Source: Atopsyche davidsoni (Eukaryota > Arthropoda > Insecta > Trichoptera > Hydrobiosidae). Taken from it: DNA of 64,000 bases. Position numbers and translations under genes: made by a program. The notes under the pieces are model-generated. The model was not told the origin of the DNA. It searched no databases and saw nothing but the letters and a program-made list of their open reading frames with translations. The stretch lies in NCBI GenBank assembly GCA_022113835.1, contig JAILWY010000009.1, positions 2,827,501-2,891,500 of the forward strand. The letters run 5' to 3'. Below, one piece after another: positions 55,515 to 64,000 of this stretch. Within the stretch, counting starts at the first letter, position 1. Each line of letters begins with the position of its first letter.

Positions 55515-56025
55515 TATATCTGCTGAACTACCGAATCAACATGAAGATCCGATACTTTTTGACGTTGTTTGTAAGAACATGATTCACGGCCCATGCGGAG
55601 CATTGAATATGAGTTCGCCTTGCATAAAAGTCGGCAAATACAGACGACGAAAGCCAGAAGATGGAGGATTCACCACCACCACTAAATTAAAAAAAAACGT
55701 TGATATTGGCATTAATAACAGATGGATTGTTCCATACAGTCCAATACTGTCAAAAACATTTTAAACATATATCAATGTGGAATACTGCAACTCCGTGAAA
55801 TCCATTAAGTACATATGCAAATATGTTAACAAAGGCAGTGACATGGCAGTGTTTGTGCTTTCAAATCGAAACGATGCAATCACGCAATTTCAGATGGGTC
55901 AGAACGCCGAAAATTCTTTATGTTTACACACCTACTAAAACTATTTTTTTTTTTTTTATTGAACAAATAAAAAATGTATTTTATATCTTTATTTAGCGTA
56001 GTAGCACGCGCCGGGTATCCGCTAG
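55515..56025 (+). mobile_element. Helitron remnant with Rep-helicase coding fragment
   Basis: Encodes ISAELPNQHEDPILFDVVCK, MIHGPCGALNMSSPC, YRRRKPEDGGF, RWIVPYSPILSKTF, (stop at about 55762), YINVEYCN, SVKSIKYICKYVNKGSD and FVLSNRNDAITQFQMG. These are consecutive conserved blocks of the Helitron helicase-like N-terminal region (MIHGPCG, DGGF, VPYSP, NVE.CNSVKSIKY..KYV.KG). Residues between SPC and YRRR are deleted and coding stops near 55898. The element seems to end at 56022-56025 (CTAG followed by T) after GCGCCGGGTATCCG, consistent with a Helitron CTRR terminus and short 3' hairpin. No rolling-circle Tyr motif or complete helicase, so it is inactive. Confidence 0.75.
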
Positions 56026-56089
56026 TATGAGATAGTATTAAATTGTTTTACAAGACTTTGTTCAGCATATTGTATTGCCTGTCAAAGGT

Positions 56090-56307
56090 CATTGGACACA
56101 ATAACAAGCGCGCACTGTGAAGCAAGCCGGAAGCCGCCGAGTCCCGAGACGCGATCGGCGTTTAGAAAGCTGATTGAAATTTGAGGACGCAATTTGAAAA
56201 GCGCTTTATTTGCTCGCGAGGCAATCTGTCGGGGCTCGGGCCGCAGGCTTACGGCTAACCGGGACGCATGCGGCCGCGCTCCCCCCGGGGGATGCACCCG
56301 CCACGGC
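56090..56307. other. GC-rich island before the tandem array
   Basis: AGCCGGAAGCCGCCGAGTCC, GGGCTCGGGCCGCAGGC and GCATGCGGCCGCGCTCCCCCC. A 118-codon frame (56194-56550) starts at an ATG here but runs into the array below. The opposite strand is also open, so coding is unlikely. Confidence 0.3.
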
Positions 56308-57162
56308 CTGCACCCCTACTCGCTGAGACCTCGATCGACTGCAAATTTTATTTTGAACTACCCTTGCGTACTCGAAAAAATGGCTAGTATGTTTTTAAAA
56401 AATCAGTTGTATAAAAAAATGATTTTGAGAAAAATGAGTTGGATGAAAAATAAAATAAAAATTTGCTTTTATTTTGCGGCGTTGAAAATACGAGTTTTTG
56501 AAAGAATCTCAAGTTTTTCAAGATTTTTCAGGTTGCTAATTGCACCCTAAAATAGCACAGAATTTATGTTATTCGTCCTATAAATATCATCTTAGAACCC
56601 AAAGAATTCTGCACCCCTGCTCGCGGAGAGCTCGATTGACTGCAAATTTTATTTTGACCTACGTTTGTGTACTAAAAAAATGGCTAGTATGTTTTTATAA
56701 ATCAATTATGTAAACGTGTATAACGCCATTTTAATATGGATGAAAAATCAATTTATTTTGCGGCGTTGAAAATATGAGTTTTTTAAAGAATGTTGATTTT
56801 AGTGATTTTTTTCAGGTTGTTAATTGCACCCTAAAATGCCACAGAATTTTTATTATTCGTTTTATAAATATCATCCTAGAATCCAATAAACTCTGCACCC
56901 CTGCTCTCTGAGACCTCGATTGACTGCAAATTTTATTTTGACCTACCCTTGTGTACCAAAGAAAATGGCTAGTATGTTTTTAAAAATTATTTGTGTAAAC
57001 GTGTATATTTTCAGTTTTTTAAGCTAACGCCATTTTAATGTGGATGTAAAATAAAATCAAATTTACTATTATTTTGCGGCGTTCAAAATGCGAGTTTTTG
57101 AAAGAATGTTGATATTTTAGGTTGTTAATTGCACCCTAAAATGGCATAGAACCTAAAGCATT
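56308..57162 (+). repeat. Diverged tandem array, three units of 270-301 bp
   Basis: Units: 56308-56608, 56609-56892 and 56893-57162, with a stub of the fourth at 57163. Each begins CTGCACCCCTRCTC, then GACTGCAAATTTTATTTTGA, ATGGCTAGTATGTTTTTA, TTATTTTGCGGCGTT, and GGTTGNTAATTGCACCCTAA. Length varies by indels in the A/T-rich middle. The first unit starts in the GC island and may have been seeded there. No relation to the 103-bp array. Confidence 0.9.
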
Positions 57163-57169
57163 CTGCACG

Positions 57170-57685
57170 TATTGATAAAAAATCTATTAGATTCTTGCTA
57201 AAATATAGAAAATAACGTTATTCGAAAAACCAATACAAGCGGAGACATAAATTTGTCTTTTAATTTGTCATCACACAATTAAATGATAATGATTTCATAA
57301 TTACGGGTATTATAAGGTATAAGTTTTTTGTTTGATTTACCTGTACTTAAATGAAGAGTCGATACGAAGTGACTTATCAATAGAACATACCTGAAACAAG
57401 AGAAAACAATAAATAGTTATTATTTATCACATATACGTCATGCCATGTTTTAGTTATATATATGATCTTGCTAAAAATGTGTCTTTATGTCAACAAAAAA
57501 AAAAAATGGTTTTTAACATGTAAGTCAAGCCGGCGAATCGTTATAACTCTTCTGCCGGTTAGTAACTGTAATATAACTACTCAATTACGAAATACGATAT
57601 TTTTTTGCAAAACTGACACGCCACTTATATCATTGAAATTAGTCCTTGATAAAAATGTGACTTTAAAATTGACTACAGTCCCAAC
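57170..57685. other. AT-rich DNA without recognised features
   Basis: An 84-codon ATG frame (57462-57716) is Lys/Leu-rich with no domain. No repeats. Confidence 0.45.
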
Positions 57686-57689
57686 TCTT

Positions 57690-57965
57690 TGGCGAGCCAG
57701 TCGTCGTTTAAAGTAATATCTCTCAACGCGCGAATCGTAATTACTGTCGAATTCCAGCCACGGCCTAAGTGCCGGCTCGGACTTAATTTGCGCAAAATAT
57801 TCACAAAGTGCGGCTACCGGGTGTCCTTTAATTATATATGGCACATGAAGAGAGACGAAGGTCCGGCTGGAGAATATTCATGAGCCCTCCCGCGGTCTCT
57901 CACTCCGTCAGGACCCCCCAAAGCAAAGGAACGAGGCGTCTTTTCTATTCAAGAAAAACTCACAT
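57690..57965. other. GC-rich island with homeobox-like words, candidate regulatory element
   Basis: GGCGAGCCAGTCGTCGTTTAAAG, ACGCGCGAATCGTAATTACTG (TAATTA), CGGCCTAAGTGCCGGCTCGG, TCCTTTAATTATATATGGC (TAATTA) and GAGCCCTCCCGCGGTCTC. Two TAATTA cores in a CpG-rich unique block. An 87-codon minus frame crosses it without a domain. Confidence 0.35.
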
Positions 57966-57969
57966 GAGG

Positions 57970-58555
57970 TGACGTGTCGTGATGCACTCTAAGCAAAGCT
58001 CCGTTTATTACATATAATTTAAATATAAATTTATTTCACAATGCCACGAGGTCTTGCATACGAATTTTTATATAGATTTTTAAATATTACATATTCATAT
58101 AAAGCACATCTTTCATATAAGGACAAAAAAATCTCTTCATATAAAGCAACTGTTCGAAGTCTCTTATTAGTAAGAAGCACTTGCTTAACTGCTTTTAAAA
58201 GTTATTTATACCATTGAGAATTTCTGAATTGAATGATTCTCACTCATGATATTAAACATAGTAGCAAGGTGAATATCAAAATATTCATAACCGATGAGTA
58301 TTGATAATCACTATAGTTCAAGTATAATTAGAATACTGCGTACACTGCTTCTATTCCTCTGAAAAAATAAAACGAAGCAAGTTTAAACTTAATTTTTAAA
58401 CGATTAATATCAATAAATATATTTGATGAGTCGAAAGCTCTATAAAAGCTTAACTTTTCGATAGCTGCCTTTTTTGGTTTTTCAACAAATTATTACATTT
58501 TATATATGTCTATTTTGTAGATTGAACGTCCATCAAGTGCGTTTTACAGGCTTAT
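57970..58555. other. AT-rich DNA without recognised features
   Basis: No frame, array or shared repeat recognised. Confidence 0.5.
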
Positions 58556-58560
58556 ATTAC

Positions 58561-58691
58561 ATACTAATATGATTATATACATAAAAATATCATCGTGACT
58601 TATGTAGGATCCTACACAAGTCATGATGATATTTTTCTGTTCTTTGAATCATTTTCAATATGTGAAAAAATTTGCCTAATCACATTAGTAT
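58561..58691 (+). mobile_element. Palindromic derivative of the SINE/inverted-repeat element, copy d
   Basis: The ends ATACTAATATGATTA (58561-58575) and TAATCACATTAGTAT (58677-58691) are inverted with one mismatch. The centre is a 58-bp near-perfect palindrome around GGATCC (58607-58612), 26 of 29 pairs, made of ATATCATCGTGACTTATGTA and its complement. That word is the tail of the tRNA-derived SINE (CAAGTCACGATGATAT), now present in both orientations. The tRNA part is gone. The right flank continues TTCAATATGTGAAAAAATTTG as in copies b and c. Confidence 0.75.
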
Positions 58692-58694
58692 TAA

Positions 58695-59525
58695 ATTTTA
58701 GTTAGTAGTAAATTTTAAAACTAGGCGTGCAGATTTTTAAGGATCTGTAAGTATTCAGAGTATGAAAACAAAAATGAGCTTTCATTTTATACATCGTGTG
58801 GAGAACGTTTACGCCTAATTAGGATTTGGCAAATTAAGTTATAAAAGCGACTTGCAACGCTGAACCCATATCATGGCTTGGGATCTACTTAAAGTTTCTT
58901 TGGATAGCATCTCGCAAGAGGAAACTGTGCAGAAGGTGTTTATGTATTTAGTTTATGACGCAACTAAGAAGTTTATTAGTATGATAAACCTAACTAAACT
59001 TTGATATGTTGGAGAAACTGCATGAAGCTCAAGGCTTGTGCAACTATAATGATTTATTAAGTTCATTACTGACACCAAACTAGCGAATATAATGTGTTTA
59101 TTATTTGTATTATTTATTAAAGAAAAACTCAATTTACATTTTTTTAGTTGACAATAAAACATAATTAAAAAAAACATTTTAATATGAGCATTATGAAAGA
59201 AATAACACACTATCATTATTAGGTTTTTGTTTAAAAAAACTGCAAACTTCGTAATATTAGTATATCGTATATAATAATATCACCAACATCGTTATTTAGA
59301 TTTTTTTTCATACCGAATTAAAAATTAACCTATGAATAGATTGAAATTAATGATCGTTTATATAATTATAGAATATAAAATTCCAATACAAAATTTCCAA
59401 AAAATATATAACACAATTATTATTCAATGAATTAGTTTTAGGATGAATTACTACAAAGGTCATCTCCTTTCAAATACAATTTGATGAATTTCTAATGTCA
59501 AAATCAAGACTTATCATTTTCGACC
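58695..59525. other. AT-rich DNA without recognised features
   Basis: No frame with domains. An 87-codon minus frame (58953-59216) is low-complexity Asn/Leu-rich. No repeats. Confidence 0.45.
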
Positions 59526-59530
59526 TAGAT

Positions 59531-59561
59531 TATATATAAGAGCTTGAACTATTTTATATCA
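59531..59561 (+). promoter_or_regulatory. Candidate TATA-box core promoter
   Basis: TATATATAAG at 59531-59540 lies 30 bp upstream of TATCAGCATTC, whose TCAG (59559-59562) resembles the arthropod initiator (TCAGTY), with the start expected at the A, 59561. This is the normal TATA-to-start spacing. The words are common in A/T-rich DNA; the correct spacing and the transcript-like structure downstream raise the odds. Confidence 0.35.
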
Positions 59562-60030
59562 GCATTCTGATAAAACATCAAGAGAGTCCAAGCTGGCACA
59601 GACGGTGGTCGAAATTTCACAAAAAATTCCAAAGCCTTGTGTAAGAACCCTGGAAGCACGCTGAAGAGGGTAAGTTAGAATATTTTTTCATGAATCACTA
59701 GAAGTAGAATAAAGGGTAGTTTAAGCTTAGATCTGCGCCTATTTCAGCATTATCTCCATCATAAAATATTTCCCTTTTCATTTGCAGGGGCTTGGCCGCA
59801 AGACGAGCGGAAGGGTGGCGGGTGTGATATGAATTACAACTTCAGGACGAGGGTAGAAGGCTGGAAGGAAGGCTGCACAAAAACTACCCTCTGGTATGGA
59901 CGCGCGTCACATGTGAGAAACCTGACACTTCCCCGAGAACAGGGGAAGAAGACAGACCTTATATAATAACATTATCATTCTGAAAATAGACCTAGCTAAA
60001 ATTACTAAATAAAGAAATCTTGGAATAGTG
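59561..60030 (+). CDS. Candidate two-exon small gene (45-codon ORF in exon 2)
   Basis: Model: exon 1 59561-59669 without any ATG; donor AGAGG|GTAAGT at 59670; intron of 118 bp; acceptor CTTTTCATTTGCAG ending at 59787; exon 2 from 59788 to an AATAAA at 60008-60013. The first ATG of the spliced RNA (59829, G at -3) opens 45 codons, MNYNFRTRVEGW...GKKTDLI, stop at 59964-59966. The peptide is basic, with no signal peptide, membrane segment or recognised domain. Exon 2 is clearly GC-richer than its flanks. The frame is open upstream of the ATG back through the splice to a TAA in exon 1. It could be a small-protein gene or a non-coding RNA. No homologue recognised. Confidence 0.3.
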
Positions 60031-60034
60031 TAGC

Positions 60035-61355
60035 CCCCAATAACCTGATTTTGAAACTATCTAAAGATGCCCTATTCGTAATAATGTTTCTAATGTTGGA
60101 CCCATATCATAAGAAATTGGTTTAATGTGAATTTCTCATATATTTTAAATATCCTTCACACCAAGGCTATTTGGCACAGAAATTAGAATAAAAGCCTCTT
60201 GGCAGAATGTTTCTGTTTCGATTTCCATCCTCAAAATGGTAAATCTCAAGTTAATAACTGTGTTACTCTTCTCGGAGATGACTTTGATTTAGCACGATTT
60301 TTTTTTTTTTTTAATAATTCAGGAGCATTGTCATATATATTCGTACGTTAAACTGCTTTATATATCCTGATAAGAAAAAAAAAATGAAAATTCACTTTAA
60401 AAAATCTCATATGATACTAAGAATAATCCATTTTACATCAATTATAATTGTATCCAAGGAAGATTGTGATTGCCATTTTATAAAAGTATTTTATAAACAT
60501 TATTTTTCCCAAACATACTATAAATGTGTACATCTTACTAATACAAAACAGCAAACATCCAAAACAACACTTCTTTAAAAAAAAACGTTTGAATACATGA
60601 GATTCAAAGAAATATTAATTTAGTCAATGCTTCCGAAAACCAAATGTAGGTATCCAATATTGGGATATTATTAAAAACAAATAAATTAATGAGAAATCGG
60701 TAATTTATAGATTCAATGCCTGCAACAGATTCTCATGCCATTTGAAACCAGGTCAATAAGAATAAGATCTGTCTTCTCCGAGAATCCCATGAATTTTCAT
60801 TATCTCTGACTTCTCCTTCGCTGATCCAAGATTGAATTACATTCAGTTTGATTAAAACAAATAACTCATTGCAAGCCACATTTATATTCAGCACATTATA
60901 AAGACCCATATATTCATTATATAAATACTATCTAGCTATCGATAGTGAATTTAAAAGATTTGCAGAAAATAAAAATAATACCAACGAGTATGCAACTCTA
61001 TAATAATACCATGCAGTATGAATGTTGTGGATTTAACTGAATTTAAAAGTTGAAAAAAGCCATCGGACAATTAGACAATCGAATAAAAAAAAATACGTAA
61101 TCGAGTTGCAGCTTTGGAAAGTTTTCATGAAAAAATATACTCCAATAGTGTGTGATAAATCGGGAGAGCTTGTCATAAAAACATAGGATGATTTTGAATA
61201 AAAAAAAAAGAAATAATGCGGTTATATTTAAAAATCAGTTATTTTTATCATTTGTTAACAAATTAATAATACAAAAATACGATTTTGCACATAGTTCACT
61301 AGTAATTTTCCTGTGGCTCGAAATGGAACGAGGGATAGATTCTTTACCAGAATTC
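60035..61355. other. AT-rich DNA without recognised features
   Basis: T homopolymer at 60299-60313. No repeats or recognisable frames. Confidence 0.5.
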
Positions 61356-61362
61356 TATAGAA

Positions 61363-61836
61363 CAGTGCTTCTCAAAGTGGTCCCTACAGACCCCAGGGGG
61401 TCCCTGGGATCATTCAGGGGGTCCTTAGAAAATAAAAAACAATTTGAGTTCCCTGAACAACGTCAGGGGAGTTTAATATAAAATAAAAAAATTGTGAAAC
61501 ATTTTTATTAATATGAAAGTTAAAATAAATAACAATGAATACATTATTGGCGATATTTACGTCCTAAGTAAAATATAAATATAGACAGGTGCATAAAATA
61601 CAAGTAATAACAGTCATCGCGGTAAGTCAGGTAGGTTAATACAGGAACGCAATAGAGTCGATACTTACACCAACTAGTCTATAATATGAATTTATGTAGT
61701 TTTTCACCCAGGGGCTGTAGGCAAGTTTTGACTATGAAAGGGGTCCGTGGGCAAGTTTTCACCATGATAGGGGGTCCGTGGGCAAGTTTTGACTATGAAA
61801 AGAGTTCCCTGGACCAAAAGAGTTTGAGAGCCACTG
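61363..61836. mobile_element. Non-autonomous hAT element, family B copy 2 (inverted)
   Basis: Same family as 27047-27433 in reverse orientation. Ends CAGTGCTTCTCAAAGTGG and GAGTTTGAGAGCCACTG; flanks CTATAGAA (61355-61362) and CTTTAGAA (61837-61844), an 8-bp duplication with one change. The right part has a three-fold internal tandem of about 30 bp (61719-61811), each unit with GGCAAGTTTTGACTATGA and GGGGTCCGT. This accounts for its being longer (474 bp against 387). No transposase. Confidence 0.9.
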
Positions 61837-61874
61837 CTTTAGAAGGTTGGTATAATATTTTTCAGTTTGCCGTA

Positions 61875-62010
61875 ATAAAACGTCGGATGTAATCCTGGCG
61901 AGGTCGCCGGGGACGCAGGGCACACGTGCAGGTGGTGGAGAACACGTGCATGTGCAGTGTGCTCTCTGCCCATCAGCTTGCACGTGGTCCCGTGTCAGAT
62001 TATTAGAGTG
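61875..62010. other. GC-rich patch
   Basis: GCGAGGTCGCCGGGGACGCAGG and GTGCAGGTGGTGGAGAACACG, containing CACGTG and CAGGTG E-boxes and repeated ACACGTGCA. A 142-codon minus frame (61759-62187) joins hAT-B, this patch and the (TA)n below and is not a gene. Confidence 0.25.
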
Positions 62011-62066
62011 GTGCATCTCGAGATATTGGCTTTGAAAATGGCCCGGTAACATCAGGGCTGCTTCGA

Positions 62067-62092
62067 TATTTATATATATATATATATATAAA
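62067..62092. repeat. (TA)n microsatellite
   Basis: About eleven TA units, followed by CTCAGTTCTGAGT, a short palindromic word near 62113. Confidence 0.85.
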
Positions 62093-62099
62093 TGCCTTC

Positions 62100-63010
62100 G
62101 ATTTTCACCCCGACTCAGTTCTGAGTCGGGATTGCAAGTCGGCGTAAAATATATAACATAAAATAAATGAATAAGATTTTTCATCACGCGTTAAGGTTGT
62201 ATACTAGAGAAGCAGGATTCAGTAGATGTTTACAATGTTTACGGCTGGAGAGGTAATGGGATTTTTGTTCTGCGCTGAAACCGCCCTCGGACTGTGTTTA
62301 CCAAACGCAACAGAGCTTCTGTACTGGAAAATGCATGGTAATGGAAGTCGGCATCAAGCACACAAGTGCTGCAGAGCTTTCAAAACGCTGGCATCTTTGT
62401 TGCAATGTGCAAGAAAACACGAAATACGTTTACAATGTTTGTAGTGAATTATTTCATATGAAAATTATATGTTGATACAGTTGTGAATAGATATTCTTTA
62501 AGAAATGTTTGCATATCTATTTAATCGTACCAGACCGTAAGCAATACTCTAATAGTACGAATAATAAATACAAACACTCTTAACGTTTCAATAACTACTA
62601 CAAGTAAAAGGATATCTATGTGGTGTTTTATTCAAAACTATTTACTAAAGCAAGTCACGTTAACAATACTTTTATGACGTCTAACGATGCATGTAATGAT
62701 TTTGTAACTTTAAAGCCTTAAGAGCAGTAAAATCACAAAATGTACTATAATAACGTAAAATATTTTGTCAAAATTCAGAGGAGTTTTCATTACTTGTATT
62801 TGAAAGTTTTTCATGTTAAAAAAAACTTTCCCCTTAACTACTTATTACATGCTATAATCAATACTGATTTATATACGATCACATATTATGTAATTTATTT
62901 CTAAAAATAGTGCATATAGCAATTATATTTTATATGTAAATCAAATAATTTTTAAGTTGATATGTTGATATTTGCAGGTATGTAACATTGAAATGATTGA
63001 ATTGTCTGAA
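62100..63010. other. Spacer without recognised genes
   Basis: A mid-GC stretch at 62226-62444 carries a 72-codon ATG frame (MFTMFTAGEVMGFLFCAETA) with no domain; ACAATGTTTACG/ACAATGTTTG words bracket it. The rest is A/T-rich. Confidence 0.35.
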
Positions 63011-63019
63011 GATTTGATC

Positions 63020-63240
63020 GATTCTTGAGGGCCACGCGGAGACAGGCCCGCCTCGGCGCGACAGCTGCAGGATGCGATGAGGATCGTCGGAGGAGAAAGG
63101 GGAGACGCAAAAACCCGCATCCCATCTGCCGGGCCTTCAGTCGGCCAGACAAAAAAACCGACAAAAACCTCAGTCTCCTCCCGGCCGGGCACAGTCCACG
63201 AGCTGTGGAACGGCCTGCCAAGATGTGATACTGCTTAGCA
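63020..63240. other. GC-rich island
   Basis: GGCCACGCGGAGACAGGCCCGCC, GATGAGGATCGTCGGAGGAG, GGGCCTTCAGTCGGCCAG and CCTCCCGGCCGGGCACAG. Open frames exist in three readings at once, including a 127-codon minus frame that extends into family R, so none is convincing. Confidence 0.3.
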
Positions 63241-63261
63241 AACAGATTACTACAATATATG

Positions 63262-63425
63262 CATGTAATATTTTTGAATAAAATACTAGAGTGATTTTCC
63301 ACATGGTAGTTTTTATTTGTGACCGGTTTCGCCAAGCTTTCACTTTGGCATTATCAAACAGAGTGTTAAAATGCAAAAATATTGAAATGAAATTCCACCA
63401 TGTAGTCTCTGTCAAAAATATTGAA
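63262..63425 (-). mobile_element. Family R repeat with hammerhead-like core
   Basis: On the minus strand: GACAGAGACTACATGGTGG, GAAATTTCATTTCAATATT-type block, then TTTGATAATGCCAAAG, stem GCCAA/TTGGC, GAAACCGGTCACAAATAAAA (63319-63357), then CCATGTGGAAAATCACTC and TATTTTATTCAAAAATATT. Collinear with the copy at 26293-26470 but with only one of the long arms. The stem II and GAAAC box are intact, while TTGATAATG replaces the CUGANGA box. Confidence 0.5.
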
Positions 63426-63429
63426 TATA

Positions 63430-63895
63430 TGCATGTTGTAACATCAATATATTCCCTTTCGTGTCAGGATTTTTTAGAATGATTACAATTTATTAAAAGT
63501 TTTAACAATTTATTTTTTGTTTCTAAAAATAATAATTAAGGATCTACAGTACATATTTTACAACATAGTAATTTTATTTGGTCTCGATATATTTGTGACA
63601 ATGAATGACGGACTGCTTCAGCCGATGGCCGATAAAACAATGAGCATGGAGAGCGTTCAGTGTTGCCAATAGAAGCTGCTGGCGCATAATCCTAAAGCAA
63701 TTATAATTGCTTTACATATATATATATATATTTAAAATAAAAAATTTAAAGTTTTATACCTTTACTGTTAATTAAAATAAATTATTTATATTTACTTTTT
63801 TACAGGCGTCTCAAATACACGCATGAAGAAGAATTTAATATTTGTGCAGATTCGTACAAAAATAACGTATTACGATGTGAAGTTCCTTTTACGTC
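63430..63895. repeat. AT-rich DNA with (TA)n
   Basis: A short (TA)n occurs at about 63714-63731. A mid-GC line at 63600-63690 shows nothing recognisable. Confidence 0.5.
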
Positions 63896-64000
63896 CTAAT
63901 GATTGATTATGCACCGTCCCACAGTACACGGACTATGAGTGCGCGGGTAGGTGCCTCGTGCCCAAAGATCGGTGCTTATCTGTTATTTGGAGAAGGCGAC
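63896..64000. other. GC-richer patch cut by the window end
   Basis: CACCGTCCCACAGTACACGG, GAGTGCGCGGGTAGGTGCC and CCCAAAGATCGGTGC. The extent beyond the window is unknown. Confidence 0.2.

Noticed and set aside
56194..56550. 118-codon plus-strand frame
   Set aside because: Runs from a GC island into the first unit of a tandem array; the other units do not keep the frame.
61759..62187. 142-codon minus-strand frame
   Set aside because: It crosses hAT-B, a GC patch and a (TA)n tract (Ile-Tyr run) and resembles no protein.
62952..63335. 127-codon minus-strand frame
   Set aside because: Spans a GC island and family R repeat; three readings are open at once.

Overview
This window is eukaryotic, AT-rich and almost free of protein-coding genes. 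Its repeats point to an arthropod, most probably an insect. They are hAT, Tc1/mariner, pogo/Tigger-like and Helitron relics, 5'-truncated non-LTR retrotransposon tails, a tRNA-derived SINE, and short repeats carrying hammerhead-ribozyme-like cores of the kind linked to Penelope-like retroelements. There are no bacterial operons, ribosome-binding sites or CRISPR arrays. Almost all open frames of 60-140 codons lack an ATG, cross a repeat, or lie in GC-rich non-coding islands. The species cannot be named from the sequence. Layout: 1-13 kb starts with a non-autonomous hAT element with a perfect 8-bp target duplication (44-615). It continues with an inverted pair of an unknown repeat (1879-3041) flanking a SINE, a hammerhead-like repeat (3660-3815), a pair of PIF/Harbinger-like ends 4.2 kb apart (7960-12195), and a LINE reverse-transcriptase tail (10616-11132). 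13-25 kb is mostly AT-rich DNA broken by GC-rich islands, plus a G-quadruplex-prone 10-bp minisatellite (19591-19680) and two SINE copies enclosed by terminal inverted repeats (18612-18850, 23798-24187). 25-31 kb is dense in mobile elements: a second hAT-A copy with a mariner fragment inside, LINE tails, hAT-B, a perfect palindrome with a hammerhead-like loop, and a deleted mariner. 31-44 kb holds islands, a second mariner relic and two copies of an unclassified repeat, ending in six exact-length 103-bp tandem units (43480-44097). 44-53 kb is mostly AT-rich with islands rich in homeodomain-type motifs. 53-64 kb holds a Tigger-like MITE, a Jockey/R1-like LINE tail, a Helitron remnant, a three-unit tandem array of about 285 bp, a near-perfect palindrome related to the SINE tail, and a second hAT-B copy. 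The best candidate for an undescribed transcription unit is at 59531-60030. It has a TATA box, an initiator at the expected spacing, a short intron with good splice sites, a first-ATG 45-codon ORF and an AATAAA signal. GC- and CpG-rich islands of 150-350 bp recur every 1-2 kb in unique sequence. That pattern resembles a regulatory landscape around a developmental gene outside the window; this is inference and needs cross-species alignment.
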